Counted from the stretch's first letter, positions 1-10,012 are shown. The stretch is DNA of 61,157 bases from an uncultured Selenomonadaceae bacterium (GCA_905234365.1 CAJOHI010000001.1:1-61157); one strand, 5' to 3'. Notes: generated from the sequence alone by a model not told the origin. Made by a program: numbers and translations.

Positions 1-48
1 TGTTGAGTAAGTAGCTTCTGTGTTGCCGCTCAACGAATCAGCTTGTAA

Positions 49-77
49 AGAATACCATATATTTTTGCCTTTGTCAA
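49..77 (-). promoter_or_regulatory. Strong sigma70-type promoter reading leftwards out of the window
   Basis: Minus strand TTGACA (72-77), 17-nt spacer, TATTCT (49-54); followed by a GTTGAG/CTCAAC stem. Confidence 0.6.
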
Positions 78-231
78 GACCTTTTTTTTAAAAAATTTTA
101 TGGCTGATTGTATGATGAAATCGGGCAGTAAAAAATAGACAACAGAGAATCTTTAATAAAATATCAAAAATAGTAAAAGAAATCTCGTATGTCTATTTAA
201 AATCAATAGTAATAATGTCAATATTTTTAAA

Positions 232-1767
232 TTACTTTTTTCCGAGTGCTACACTTTGCGGCACAACTGCAGTCCTGTCATATGCTGCAAAAGCATGTTC
301 AACCAACATTTTATCCGGCTTTGATGTAAACGCGCTTACTATAGGAACAATTATTAAACCTGCAAGCATTGCTATTGCACCTGCGTTAATTGGCGACTGC
401 ATTATAACCGGAAACGCCGGACGAATCAACATATTAGCGGTCATAAGTAGACTGCTAAAAATAAAGCAAACCCAGCATGCAGCAGTTGTAACTTTTTTTG
501 AGTAAAGCGAATACATAAACGGTGCTAAAAATGAACCTGCCATTGCACCCCAAGAAATTCCCATAAGTTGAGCAATAAAATTGACGGAACTTTTATATTG
601 AATCAGTGCCAATATCGCTGAAATTGCAATGAATACAACGATTAAACCTTGCATAAATAAAACCTGTTTGGCGTCGCTCATGTTTTTAATAACATTGTCT
701 TTGATTAAATCTATCGTCAATGTTGAACTTGACGCAATTACAAGCGACGAAAGTGTTGACATTGATGCCGATAAAACCAAAATAACGATCAATGCTATCA
801 TTCCGTCAGATAGACCGGAAAGCATTGTTGGTATGATTGAGTCAAAACCGTTTGCTTTGATGTCAATTTGATCTGAAAAGAGTCTGCCAAAACCACCAAG
901 AAAGTAGCAGCCGCCTGCAACAACGAGTGCAAAGAGCGTTGAAATAATTGTGCCTTTTTGAATTGCCTGTTCATTTTTGATAGCATAAAATTTTTGAACC
1001 ATTTGAGGCAGTCCCCAAGTTCCAAGTGAAGTTAAAATCACGACGAAAAGTAAATTAAGCGGATCCGGTCCGAAAAATGATGAAAATATACCCGGCGTTG
1101 TTGTAACTGTTTCATCAGTGATTCTAGCGAGTCCGTCAAGTGAAGCCATAAATCCGCCTTTCGATTCGAGCACGGCAGCGATAACCGCAGTGATACCGAC
1201 AAGCATTATAACACCTTGAATAAAATCATTAATTGCAGTTGCCATATAACCGCCGGCGATAACATAAATTGCCGTTAAAACTGCCATGACCAAAACACAA
1301 ACGCTGTAGTCAATGTCAAAAGCCATTCCAAACAATCTTGACAAACCGTTATAAAGTGAAGCTGTATATGGAATCATGAATATAAAAATTATTATTGAAG
1401 CGCCAATTTTAAGGGCGTTTGAGCCAAAACGTTTTCCAAAAAATTGAGGCATTGTTGCGCTATCAAGATGTTGCGACATAATTCTAGTGCGGCGACCTAA
1501 AATAAACCATGCCATAAGCGAACCGATTAAAGCGTTTCCTATTCCTGCCCAAGTGGCAGCGATGCCATATCTCCAGCCAAATTGTCCGGCATAGCCAACA
1601 AAAACAACTGCACTAAAATAACTTGTGCCATAAGCAAAAGCGGTTAGCCAAGGTCCGACATTTCTGCCGCCTAAAACGAAGCCGTCAACATTCGTTGCAT
1701 GTTTTCGACAATAAAGACCTATTCCAATTAATACGGCAAAATACAAAACCAGAATTATAAATTTCAT
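232..1767 (-). CDS. Sodium:solute symporter family (SSS) protein
   Basis: 511-aa multi-TM ORF with SSS-like motifs (VLGGRNVGPWLTAFAYGTSYFSA, GGYMATAINDFIQG). Confidence 0.85.
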   Translation of the reverse strand: MKFIILVLYFAVLIGIGLYCRKHATNVDGFVLGGRNVGPWLTAFAYGTSYFSAVVFVGYAGQFGWRYGIAATWAGIGNALIGSLMAWFILGRRTRIMSQHLDSATMPQFFGKRFGSNALKIGASIIIFIFMIPYTASLYNGLSRLFGMAFDIDYSVCVLVMAVLTAIYVIAGGYMATAINDFIQGVIMLVGITAVIAAVLESKGGFMASLDGLARITDETVTTTPGIFSSFFGPDPLNLLFVVILTSLGTWGLPQMVQKFYAIKNEQAIQKGTIISTLFALVVAGGCYFLGGFGRLFSDQIDIKANGFDSIIPTMLSGLSDGMIALIVILVLSASMSTLSSLVIASSSTLTIDLIKDNVIKNMSDAKQVLFMQGLIVVFIAISAILALIQYKSSVNFIAQLMGISWGAMAGSFLAPFMYSLYSKKVTTAACWVCFIFSSLLMTANMLIRPAFPVIMQSPINAGAIAMLAGLIIVPIVSAFTSKPDKMLVEHAFAAYDRTAVVPQSVALGKK

Positions 1768-1909
1768 TATACCCTTAACCTTCTTTCAGCTAAATAAATT
1801 AAATTTGAAAAACGCCTTTAATTATACCACGCTTATTTTACGATAACAACTTGCCGCGAATTTAAAATTTTTAGCTGTATTCAGTTAAGAAGCTCAAACT
1901 TTAATATTG

Positions 1910-2248
1910 CTAATCCATATCCAATGATTCGACTTGTAATTCTCGGCCACTCTTTAAAATCAAAATACCATCACATTCTGGACAGAAGAAATTATAATTT
2001 TTAATTTGAAACTCCTTACCGCATTTATTGCATTGAGCAATAACCGGAATATTATTTATTACAAGTTCAGCACCTTCAGCGATAGTGTCTTTCGTCAGAA
2101 CCTCAAAAGACATTTTCAATGCCTCAACTTCAACGCCGCTCATATCGCCGATTTTTAATGTAATTTTACTGATTTTGGCTGCATGATTTTCTTCTGCATA
2201 CTTGAAAGCAATTTTTAAAATGCCTTCTGCAATCGCCATTTCGTGCAT
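1910..2248 (-). CDS. hypA: Hydrogenase maturation nickel metallochaperone HypA
   Basis: MHEMAIAEGIL N-terminus and two CxxC zinc motifs (CNKC, CPEC). Confidence 0.92.
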   Translation of the reverse strand: MHEMAIAEGILKIAFKYAEENHAAKISKITLKIGDMSGVEVEALKMSFEVLTKDTIAEGAELVINNIPVIAQCNKCGKEFQIKNYNFFCPECDGILILKSGRELQVESLDMD

Positions 2249-2450
2249 ATTATCACTCGCTTTAAATACAGAATTTTACTAAGATCAGTTGGGAACTTTA
2301 ACAAATATTATATCATAAGCGATTCAATTTGTAGAGAAGGTATAATCTGTTTAAATTGACTTAGGTATATTGATAAAAATTTTTTAATTATGTATAATTT
2401 TATCGTTTGAAATATTTATCAATTTTAATTAGAGAGGCAGATTAAAAATT

Positions 2451-3170
2451 ATGGCAAATACAAATGTGGTTAATTTGACTGGCGTAAAGAAACTTTATAA
2501 AATGGGTTCTGAGATTGTCGCGGCACTAAATGGCGTTGATTTGCTGATTAATCAAGGTGAATTTGTCGCGCTCATGGGTCCAAGCGGTTCCGGCAAGTCA
2601 ACTTTAATGAACATTCTGGGTTGCCTCGACAGACCAACAGAAGGCTCTTATAAACTCTTAAATCGGGAAGTCAGCCACTTATCTGATGACGAATTGGCGG
2701 CGATTCGCAATAAGACAATCGGATTTGTATTTCAGAATTTTAATTTGCTGCCGAAGTTGACTTCATTGGAAAATGTTGCTTTGCCTGCCGTCTATGCCGG
2801 AATAAAAAATTCGCAGCGCCTTGAAATGGCAAGAGAAGCATTACAAAAAGTGTCACTTGACGATCGTGCAGAACATTTGCCTTCGGAATTGAGCGGCGGT
2901 CAGCGTCAAAGAGTTGCAATCGCAAGAGCTATAGCAATGAAACCGTCAATAATTATGGCAGACGAACCGACCGGCAACCTCGACACAAAGTCTACCGGCG
3001 AAATTATGAATATCTTTAGGGACCTGCACGCGAGCGGATCGACGATTATTCTGGTCACGCATGAACCGGATATTGCACAGGCTGCCGAGAGACAAATTTT
3101 AGTTAAAGACGGTAAAATTACAAAAGATATTTTGACTGCTCATTCCGACGAAAAAATCGACATTGTTTAG
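2451..3170 (+). CDS. ABC transporter ATP-binding protein (LolD/MacB-like)
   Basis: Walker [10 protein letters not shown], signature [14 protein letters not shown], Walker B IIMADEPTGNLD. Confidence 0.9.
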   Translation: MANTNVVNLTGVKKLYKMGSEIVAALNGVDLLINQGEFVALMGPSGSGKSTLMNILGCLDRPTEGSYKLLNREVSHLSDDELAAIRNKTIGFVFQNFNLLPKLTSLENVALPAVYAGIKNSQRLEMAREALQKVSLDDRAEHLPSELSGGQRQRVAIARAIAMKPSIIMADEPTGNLDTKSTGEIMNIFRDLHASGSTIILVTHEPDIAQAAERQILVKDGKITKDILTAHSDEKIDIV

Positions 3171-3178
3171 GTGATATT

Positions 3179-3793
3179 ATGAACGACAAAATTTTACTGC
3201 ACATGTGCTGCGGACCTTGTTCCTGTTATCCAACAAAAAAATTACGGACTGCCGAATTGGAGCCCGTAGGATTTTTTTTTAATCCGAATATTCACCCGTA
3301 TCAAGAATGGCGGCAACGTTTAAATACTGCTAAAGACTTCGCCGAAAAAGTTTCAATGCAGATTAACGTTGACAACCACTACGGTCTACGCGATTTTTTA
3401 GACAGAGTTTACAAAGTCGTTGATATTGAAGATACAATTAAATTCAGCGACGGTCATCATGCACGTTGTAAAATTTGCTACGCCTGGCGATTTTTTGAGA
3501 CGGCTAAATTTGCGGCTGAAAACCATTTTAAAATTTGGTCATCAACGCTTTTTTACAGCATTCATCAGAATCATGATTTAATGAAGTCTACTGCAGAAGC
3601 AATCGCTAAACAAGTCGGCGTTAAATTTTACTATGAGGATTTTCGCGTTGGCTGGCAAGAAGGCATTGATTTAAGTCACGAGTTAAATTTATATCGTCAA
3701 AATTATTGCGGCTGCATTTTTTCCGAAGAAGAACGATTTAGCAATGAACTTCGTAAACAGCGCAAAAAATATTTTCGAGAATTGAAAGCATAG
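3179..3793 (+). CDS. queH: Epoxyqueuosine reductase QueH family (DUF208)
   Basis: HMCCGPCSCYP N-terminus, CKICY and YCGCIFSEEE cysteine motifs. Confidence 0.88.
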   Translation: MNDKILLHMCCGPCSCYPTKKLRTAELEPVGFFFNPNIHPYQEWRQRLNTAKDFAEKVSMQINVDNHYGLRDFLDRVYKVVDIEDTIKFSDGHHARCKICYAWRFFETAKFAAENHFKIWSSTLFYSIHQNHDLMKSTAEAIAKQVGVKFYYEDFRVGWQEGIDLSHELNLYRQNYCGCIFSEEERFSNELRKQRKKYFRELKA

Positions 3794-3802
3794 CTTAATT
3801 AA

Positions 3803-5545
3803 TTAAACATTTTTTTGAGTAGCTTTACTGTCAACAGCGGCAACTTGAAATTCAAATTCATTTGTCGAGGTTGGCATTTTATTTTGTCCAAAATCGGCAG
3901 ATATTAAATTGTCAGTCTTGAGAATTGCAGACATGTCGTCGGAAGTTATAAAGTTATCGTCTTCAGCAAACCAGCGCTCAGTATAATTTCCGGTCGGATT
4001 GCTGACAGTCGTTGTAAATGTATAAGATTTAGTTTCTCCGTTGGCAGTTGTAATGTTAATCTTCTTGCCGCTGCCGTTGTTAATCGTGATAGAGCCGCTG
4101 CCTACACTTAAAACTACATTTGAGCCGCTAATTGAAGCCTGGCTGATAGCGCCACTCATAATTTTGATTCTGTCCTGTCCGGCAATGTAATTATTAATGA
4201 TATCATTGCCGTCGCCGTTTGCGTAAACAAATACGTCAGCACCGCTTCCACCGGAAAGATAATCATCACCGCCGCCGCCAATTATTGAACTGCCGCCGGT
4301 GCCAGCTTGAATGGTTTCAGTCTTTGAAGTGCCCTTAACCGAAATAAAGTTATCATTTGTCGTGGCATTAACATTTGTGACGGAAGAATATTTTGACAAA
4401 TCAAGAGTGCCACTGAACGGCGAAGCAGCGGTTATTGCGGTTTTATCAGAACTGTAAGTTAAGCCGTCAGGAAGTGATGATTCGCCGCTAATTAATGTGG
4501 TCGCACCGCCGGCACCGACAACGGAAATATTTTGACCTTGACCGTTTTTAACGGTAATTTTACCGCTGCCGACCGTCAAAACGACATCAGAATCGCCACT
4601 TGTCGAAGTGCTGAACGAATTGACACCCAATTTAATTAAATCGCCTTGAGTCGCCGAATAGTCAGTAATGATATCTTGACCGTCACCGTCATTGTAAATG
4701 AAAACGTCTTTACCGTTACCACCGATTAAGGTGTCTTTACCTTTGCCGCCGCTCAAAGTATCAGCGCCCTTGCCGCCGTCAAGATAATCAGCACCTGCTT
4801 CACCGTAAAGATAATCGGCGCCCGCCTCACCGTAAATAAAATCTTTACTTTTGCCGCCATAAAGTACATCTTTACCAGCACCGCCGTAAATTACATCTAC
4901 ATTTGTGCTGCCAGTGATAGTATTAGCTTGAGCATTTCCATAAATTGTGACGGCTTTTTCTGATTTAGTTGCATTAATTATTTTGACGGTTGAATTATAA
5001 TCAGTTGACTTGAGTGTACCTTCAAAAGTCGAAGTAAGTGTTATTTTGGTCTCATCATCGCTATAAATTATGTTATTAATTTCGTCCCATTCGCAGATAA
5101 AGCCGAAATTATTTATATTGTAAAAATCAATATCGTCGAAACCTGAAGGATTTTCATCATTCCATTGTCCACGTTGCGCTTCAGCATTAGGTGGTTGCTG
5201 TTGGAATATCATTATATTAGTTTCTCCACTTTGAATACCATTTGGCTCTCCAGAAGCCCAATTTGTATATTCAAAAGTTTCGTCGGTTACCCAATGCCAC
5301 TCCTCAGAATAATATCCACCAATCCAATAACAACCTTTTGTTTCATTTTTTATCAAATCATTTATAAATGTTTGTTCTTCTTCAGAAGTTATTACAGCTA
5401 AATGACCGCCAAGATTTTCACAATAAATTTTTGCTTCATTCCAAGTTTTACTACTGTCATAAATTTTGTAAGAATGTCCATTATAAATAAATGCGTCATT
5501 AGGAATGTTAGAAGCAGATTTAACTGTTGCAGAAATATCAGCCAT
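3803..5545 (-). CDS. C-type-lectin-like domain + RTX (hemolysin-type Ca-binding repeat) protein
   Basis: N-terminal CTL hallmarks (YCENLGGHLAVITSEEEQTF, WIGG, EPN, WNDE, FICEWDE) followed by GGxGxDxLxGG beta-roll repeats. Confidence 0.88.
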   Translation of the reverse strand: MADISATVKSASNIPNDAFIYNGHSYKIYDSSKTWNEAKIYCENLGGHLAVITSEEEQTFINDLIKNETKGCYWIGGYYSEEWHWVTDETFEYTNWASGEPNGIQSGETNIMIFQQQPPNAEAQRGQWNDENPSGFDDIDFYNINNFGFICEWDEINNIIYSDDETKITLTSTFEGTLKSTDYNSTVKIINATKSEKAVTIYGNAQANTITGSTNVDVIYGGAGKDVLYGGKSKDFIYGEAGADYLYGEAGADYLDGGKGADTLSGGKGKDTLIGGNGKDVFIYNDGDGQDIITDYSATQGDLIKLGVNSFSTSTSGDSDVVLTVGSGKITVKNGQGQNISVVGAGGATTLISGESSLPDGLTYSSDKTAITAASPFSGTLDLSKYSSVTNVNATTNDNFISVKGTSKTETIQAGTGGSSIIGGGGDDYLSGGSGADVFVYANGDGNDIINNYIAGQDRIKIMSGAISQASISGSNVVLSVGSGSITINNGSGKKINITTANGETKSYTFTTTVSNPTGNYTERWFAEDDNFITSDDMSAILKTDNLISADFGQNKMPTSTNEFEFQVAAVDSKATQKNV

Positions 5546-5712
5546 AAAATCATCTCCTCAAAATTAAATTGTTGCTGCAACAAAAATATACTATCATATT
5601 TGCACTAGAATTTCAAGTGTAAATTGCACTAATTTTTTATTGCATTTTATATGAGGTATTTGAAATCAAAAATTTCTTCTAAAATAGTATGCAAAAGTTA
5701 GGAGGAATTTTC

Positions 5713-5931
5713 ATGTTTGTTGTAAAGAAAATTGATATGGTAAATAAAACTTTCAGACTTCCGGCAGATTTAGTTGAGAGACTCAGTACCGTTGCACAAG
5801 AACAAGGCGTATCTATGAATAATTTGGTTATGCAATGCTGCGAATATGCACTTAACGAAATGACTGATTCAAAATTACATAAAACTAACAAAGATAATAA
5901 GGAGATAACAATTAATATAGCGCAAAATTAA
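5713..5931 (+). CDS. Small ribbon-helix-helix (Arc/HicB-antitoxin-like) DNA-binding protein
   Basis: KTFRLPADLVERLSTVAQEQGVSMNNLVMQCCEYAL fits the RHH fold; AGGAGGA SD upstream of ATG 5713. Confidence 0.7.
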   Translation: MFVVKKIDMVNKTFRLPADLVERLSTVAQEQGVSMNNLVMQCCEYALNEMTDSKLHKTNKDNKEITINIAQN

Positions 5932-5935
5932 CGAT

Positions 5936-5979
5936 AAAAAAGCCGTCTGCCGATTTAACGATTGACAGGCGGCTTTTTT
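5936..5979. terminator. Bidirectional rho-independent terminator
   Basis: AAAAAAGCCGTCTG ... CAGGCGGCTTTTTT, 8-bp core stem plus A/T flanks, between convergent genes. Confidence 0.85.
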
Positions 5980-5993
5980 AATTGTTTAACATC

Positions 5994-8900
5994 TCAAAAA
6001 TTTCGACATGCAAAATACATCACCGGCAAAACGAGAAGCGTCAAAATCGTTGCAACTAATAAACCGCCGGCGATCGCAACTGCCATTGGTCCCCAAAATT
6101 CGCTGACCATTAGCGGAATCATTCCAAGAATTGCTGCTGCTGCCGTCAACATAATTGGACGAAATCTTAAAATTGCTGAATCTACAATCGCGTCGTGCAG
6201 ATTTTCACCTGCAGCGAGATGTTTTTGTATCTGGTCGATTAAAATGACGGAATTTCTGATAATCATTCCGAATAGCGCCAAAATTCCAAGTGCAGCGACG
6301 AATCCCATTGCCTTATTAGTTAAAAGCATTATTGCACTTACGCCAATTAATCCGAGCGGCGCTGTCAAAATCGTTAAAATCATATCTTTAACGTTGCGAA
6401 GCTGGAACATTAAGAGCGTCATTATTATGAAAATCATTGCAGGTATCGGCACAATCAAAAAGTTTGTTGACATTTGACTGTCCTCAAGTGTTCCGCCGAC
6501 TTCAATGGAATAACCAATCGGCAATGCTTGACGAATTTCGGCAACGGCGTCGAAGGCCTTTTGAGTTGCGTCATTTGCCGTGCCGTTCTTAATATTTGCC
6601 TGAACCGTTATTGTCGGATTTAAATTCCTGCGTTTAATTAATCCGTCCTCAGCGTCAAAGGAAATTTTAGCAATCTGCTCAAGTGGAATATAACCTGCCT
6701 GTCCGAGATAAATCGGCAGATTTTTAATTTGCGATAAATTTTGACGTTCTGCCGCAACAACTCTAAAATCAATGTCAATCGTCCTGTCGTTAGTGTAAAA
6801 TTCCGCCGTTTTTGTACCTGTAATTTCAGTGTAAAGCATTTGTTTAACAACTTGACTTGAAACACCAAGTGACCGTAACTTATCCTGGTCAAGTTCAATG
6901 TGTAGCACTTTTGATTTTTCGAGCCAATCAAGATGAATATTTTCAAGATTTGAATCACTTTCGAGAATATTGGCAACGTCACTTGCAATTTTTTTGACGG
7001 AATTTATATCATAGCCGGAAATCCTCAACATCATCGGATATTCTGCAGGCGGTCCGGTCTGTATGAATTTTATATTGCTTCGGACATTCGGAAAATTTTC
7101 CGTTAATTCTTCACGAATTGCCGCAGTCAAATTGTCACGAGAATTTTTATCTTTGGCAACAACTATAAACTGAGCGTAATTATCCTTAGGCAAAACCACA
7201 TCCATAGTTAAAACGAATCTTGGCGCACCTTGACCAACGTAGTAAGAATAATTTGCAATGTCATCTGAATGTTGATTTAAAAATTTTGCAAAATTCGCTG
7301 CTTCAATCTGTGATGCCGCCATGGATGAACCTTCCGGCAACGTCATCTCAACGATAATCTCGGGTCGAAGTGATGACGGAAAAAATTCCTGCTTGATAAA
7401 TTTCATTGCAAAGAGTGAGACGGCAAAAGTTAAAACCGTTACAGCCATTACAATAACGCGATGTGACAAGCACCATTGCAAAATTCGACGGAAAATTTTA
7501 TAAAATCTGCTTTGATAAGGGTCTTTTCTTTCGTGATTATTGACATTTATTTTAATTAAATAACTGCCAAAGAGCGGCGCAATCATTACTGAAACAATCC
7601 ACGAAAGAGTGAGTGCAATTAAAATTACAGGAAACAACGCCTTACAAAATTCACTTGCCAAACCATTTGCGAAGGCAACAGGTATAAATCCGGAACATGT
7701 GATTAAAGTTCCTGTCAACATTGGCTTTGCTGTCATGTCGAAAGCATAACACGCTGCCTTGAATTTATCAAATCCGCGTTCAAGCTGTACACTCATCATT
7801 TCGACGGCGATTATTGAATCGTCAACGAGCAGACCGAGCGAAATTATCAGCGCACCAAGTGAAACTTTTTGAAGGTCAATTCCGAAAATATACATCAGAC
7901 AAAATGTGCCGGCTAATACCAGCGGAATGCAGAAGGCAACGACTAAACCTGTATGCAGACCTAAACTCATAAAGCTGACGGCTAAAACAATAACTATCGC
8001 TTCAAAAAGAGTTTTTACAAATTCGTGAATTGATTCGTTTACAACTTCAGATTGATTGGCAACTTGATGAATTTCAAGTCCTAATGGCAACTCAGCTTGA
8101 ATTTCCGCAATGACTTTGTTTAAATCTTCGCCGAGTTTTAAAATGTTTCCGCCGTCTTCCATTGAAATAGCAATGCCAATGGCTTCTTCACCGTCGAAAT
8201 ATATCTTTTCTTCGGCAGGTTCGACAAAACGACGCTCTACGGTTGCAATATCAGATAACCGAAAAATTTTTCCGTTTGCATTGATTGGCAAATTCTTTAT
8301 CGCCTCAACATTATCAAAAATTCCTGTAACTCTGAGATAAACATTGTCGCTCAAAGTCTCAATTTCGCCTGCAGGTGTCATTTGATTCGCCGCCGCTAAA
8401 GTATTGGCAATTAAATTGGGACTTATTCCGAGTTCGCTGAGTTTTGCACGTTCAATTTCAACATAAATTTTTTCAGGCTGAACGCCAAGTAATTCAACTT
8501 TCTGCACGTTTTCGACATTTAAAATAATTTGGCGAATTTTTTCAGCAGATTGTCTCATTTCTTCGTAATTGAAACCATCGCCAGTCAAAGCGTAAATTGA
8601 GCCGTAAACATCATCAAAGCGATCGTTATAATAAGGACCATATACGCCTTCCGGCAAGTCTCTTTTGACATCTTCGCAAAAATTTCTAACATCTCGCCAA
8701 GTCGGACGAATATCAGATTTCGGCAATTCATCATTCAAAACGACATGAATTACCGCCGAACCTGCTCTCGTCTCACTTTTAACGTATTTCAAATGCGGCG
8801 TATCTTGAATTTTTTTTTCGAGTTTATCAGTGACTTGCAGTGACATTTGTTCTGCAGTTGCACCAGGCCAGGCAACAGTTACAATCATTTGACGAATTGT

Positions 8901-9023
8901 AAATGCAGGGTCTTCCATTCTGCCAAGTTTGAAATATGAAAAAATACCGCCAATCGCCGTAATAAAAATGAAATACCAAATTAAACTGCGATTTTTTAAC
9001 GACACTTCAGTTAAATTTCTCAT
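5994..9023 (-). CDS. RND superfamily (AcrB/HAE1-like) efflux permease
   Basis: 1009-aa ORF with RND topology and motifs (GLLVDDSIIAVEMMSVQLERG, GMIIRNSVILIDQI, GGTLEDS). Confidence 0.92.
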   Translation of the reverse strand: MRNLTEVSLKNRSLIWYFIFITAIGGIFSYFKLGRMEDPAFTIRQMIVTVAWPGATAEQMSLQVTDKLEKKIQDTPHLKYVKSETRAGSAVIHVVLNDELPKSDIRPTWRDVRNFCEDVKRDLPEGVYGPYYNDRFDDVYGSIYALTGDGFNYEEMRQSAEKIRQIILNVENVQKVELLGVQPEKIYVEIERAKLSELGISPNLIANTLAAANQMTPAGEIETLSDNVYLRVTGIFDNVEAIKNLPINANGKIFRLSDIATVERRFVEPAEEKIYFDGEEAIGIAISMEDGGNILKLGEDLNKVIAEIQAELPLGLEIHQVANQSEVVNESIHEFVKTLFEAIVIVLAVSFMSLGLHTGLVVAFCIPLVLAGTFCLMYIFGIDLQKVSLGALIISLGLLVDDSIIAVEMMSVQLERGFDKFKAACYAFDMTAKPMLTGTLITCSGFIPVAFANGLASEFCKALFPVILIALTLSWIVSVMIAPLFGSYLIKINVNNHERKDPYQSRFYKIFRRILQWCLSHRVIVMAVTVLTFAVSLFAMKFIKQEFFPSSLRPEIIVEMTLPEGSSMAASQIEAANFAKFLNQHSDDIANYSYYVGQGAPRFVLTMDVVLPKDNYAQFIVVAKDKNSRDNLTAAIREELTENFPNVRSNIKFIQTGPPAEYPMMLRISGYDINSVKKIASDVANILESDSNLENIHLDWLEKSKVLHIELDQDKLRSLGVSSQVVKQMLYTEITGTKTAEFYTNDRTIDIDFRVVAAERQNLSQIKNLPIYLGQAGYIPLEQIAKISFDAEDGLIKRRNLNPTITVQANIKNGTANDATQKAFDAVAEIRQALPIGYSIEVGGTLEDSQMSTNFLIVPIPAMIFIIMTLLMFQLRNVKDMILTILTAPLGLIGVSAIMLLTNKAMGFVAALGILALFGMIIRNSVILIDQIQKHLAAGENLHDAIVDSAILRFRPIMLTAAAAILGMIPLMVSEFWGPMAVAIAGGLLVATILTLLVLPVMYFACRNF

Positions 9024-9227
9024 GAGTTCACCTGATTCTATTTTGTATTTTTATGACTTAATGATAATTTCAACAAAATTTATAAAAAAACCTTGATTAA
9101 TTGAAAAATTTGTGTTATATTTCTAAAATGTTTAGAAGATGGTTTCAAAAAAATTTTTGAGCCTTCCTGCTCCGATATTTGTTTATTACAAAAGACGGAG
9201 CCACAGACCAAAGAGGAGGTGTTTTTC

Positions 9228-9521
9228 GTGAGGAAATACGAAGTCGTATTCATTGTCAGACCACTTGAAGAAGAAGCTATCAACGCTGTAATTGAAAAAT
9301 TTTCAAAGTTGATTGCTGATAACGGTGGTAAAATCGACAAAGAAGACCGCTGGGGCAAAAAGCGTCTTGCTTACGAGATTAAAGACGAAGTTGAGGGTTA
9401 CTATGTTCTCTTTTATGTAACCTGTGAGCCTGCTTGCGTTGACGAATGTGATCGCGTTATGAAAATTTCTGACGAAGTTCTCAAACATATGATCGTTCGT
9501 TCCGACGAGAAAGAGGCTTAA
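9228..9521 (+). CDS. rpsF: 30S ribosomal protein S6
   Basis: RKYEVVFIVRPLEEE..., AGAGGAGG SD before GTG 9228; conserved rpsF-ssb-rpsR order. Confidence 0.96.
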   Translation: MRKYEVVFIVRPLEEEAINAVIEKFSKLIADNGGKIDKEDRWGKKRLAYEIKDEVEGYYVLFYVTCEPACVDECDRVMKISDEVLKHMIVRSDEKEA

Positions 9522-9522
9522 T

Positions 9523-9987
9523 ATGAATAAGGTAATTCTTACAGGTAATCTTACTCGTGATCCAGAAGTTCGTTATACTCAATCCGGTAAGGCCGTAGCT
9601 ACTTTTTCAATAGCAGTCAATAGAACTTGGAAACGTCCAGGAGATACTCAAACTCAAGCATTAACAGATTATATTAATGTAGTTGCATGGGAAAAATCAG
9701 CTGAATTTTGCGGTAAATACCTTACAAAAGGCAGAAAAGTTCTTGTTGAAGGCAGAATACAATCCCGTAGCTATGAAGCTCAAGATGGTTCCAAACGATA
9801 TGTTACTGAGGTTGTTTCTGATAATATCGAATTTATGGATTCTACAAAACGTCAAGACGGTGGCGAAAGTAGCAATTACAACGGAAATAATCAAAGGTCT
9901 TCATATTCGTCAAATTACAACAGTGGCGATGATATGATTGATAACGGAAATTCAAACGGTAAAGACGACATAGACATTCCATTTTAA
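9523..9987 (+). CDS. ssb: Single-stranded DNA-binding protein
   Basis: MNKVILTGNLTRDPEVRYTQSGKAVATFSIAVNR; acidic DDIDIPF C-terminal tip. Confidence 0.97.
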   Translation: MNKVILTGNLTRDPEVRYTQSGKAVATFSIAVNRTWKRPGDTQTQALTDYINVVAWEKSAEFCGKYLTKGRKVLVEGRIQSRSYEAQDGSKRYVTEVVSDNIEFMDSTKRQDGGESSNYNGNNQRSSYSSNYNSGDDMIDNGNSNGKDDIDIPF

Positions 9988-10012
9988 TGGTTAATTGAGA
10001 GGAGGTTTCTCC

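Noticed and set aside
5713-5931. Complete type II toxin-antitoxin pair
   Set aside because: No toxin ORF adjacent; a terminator follows the RHH gene directly.
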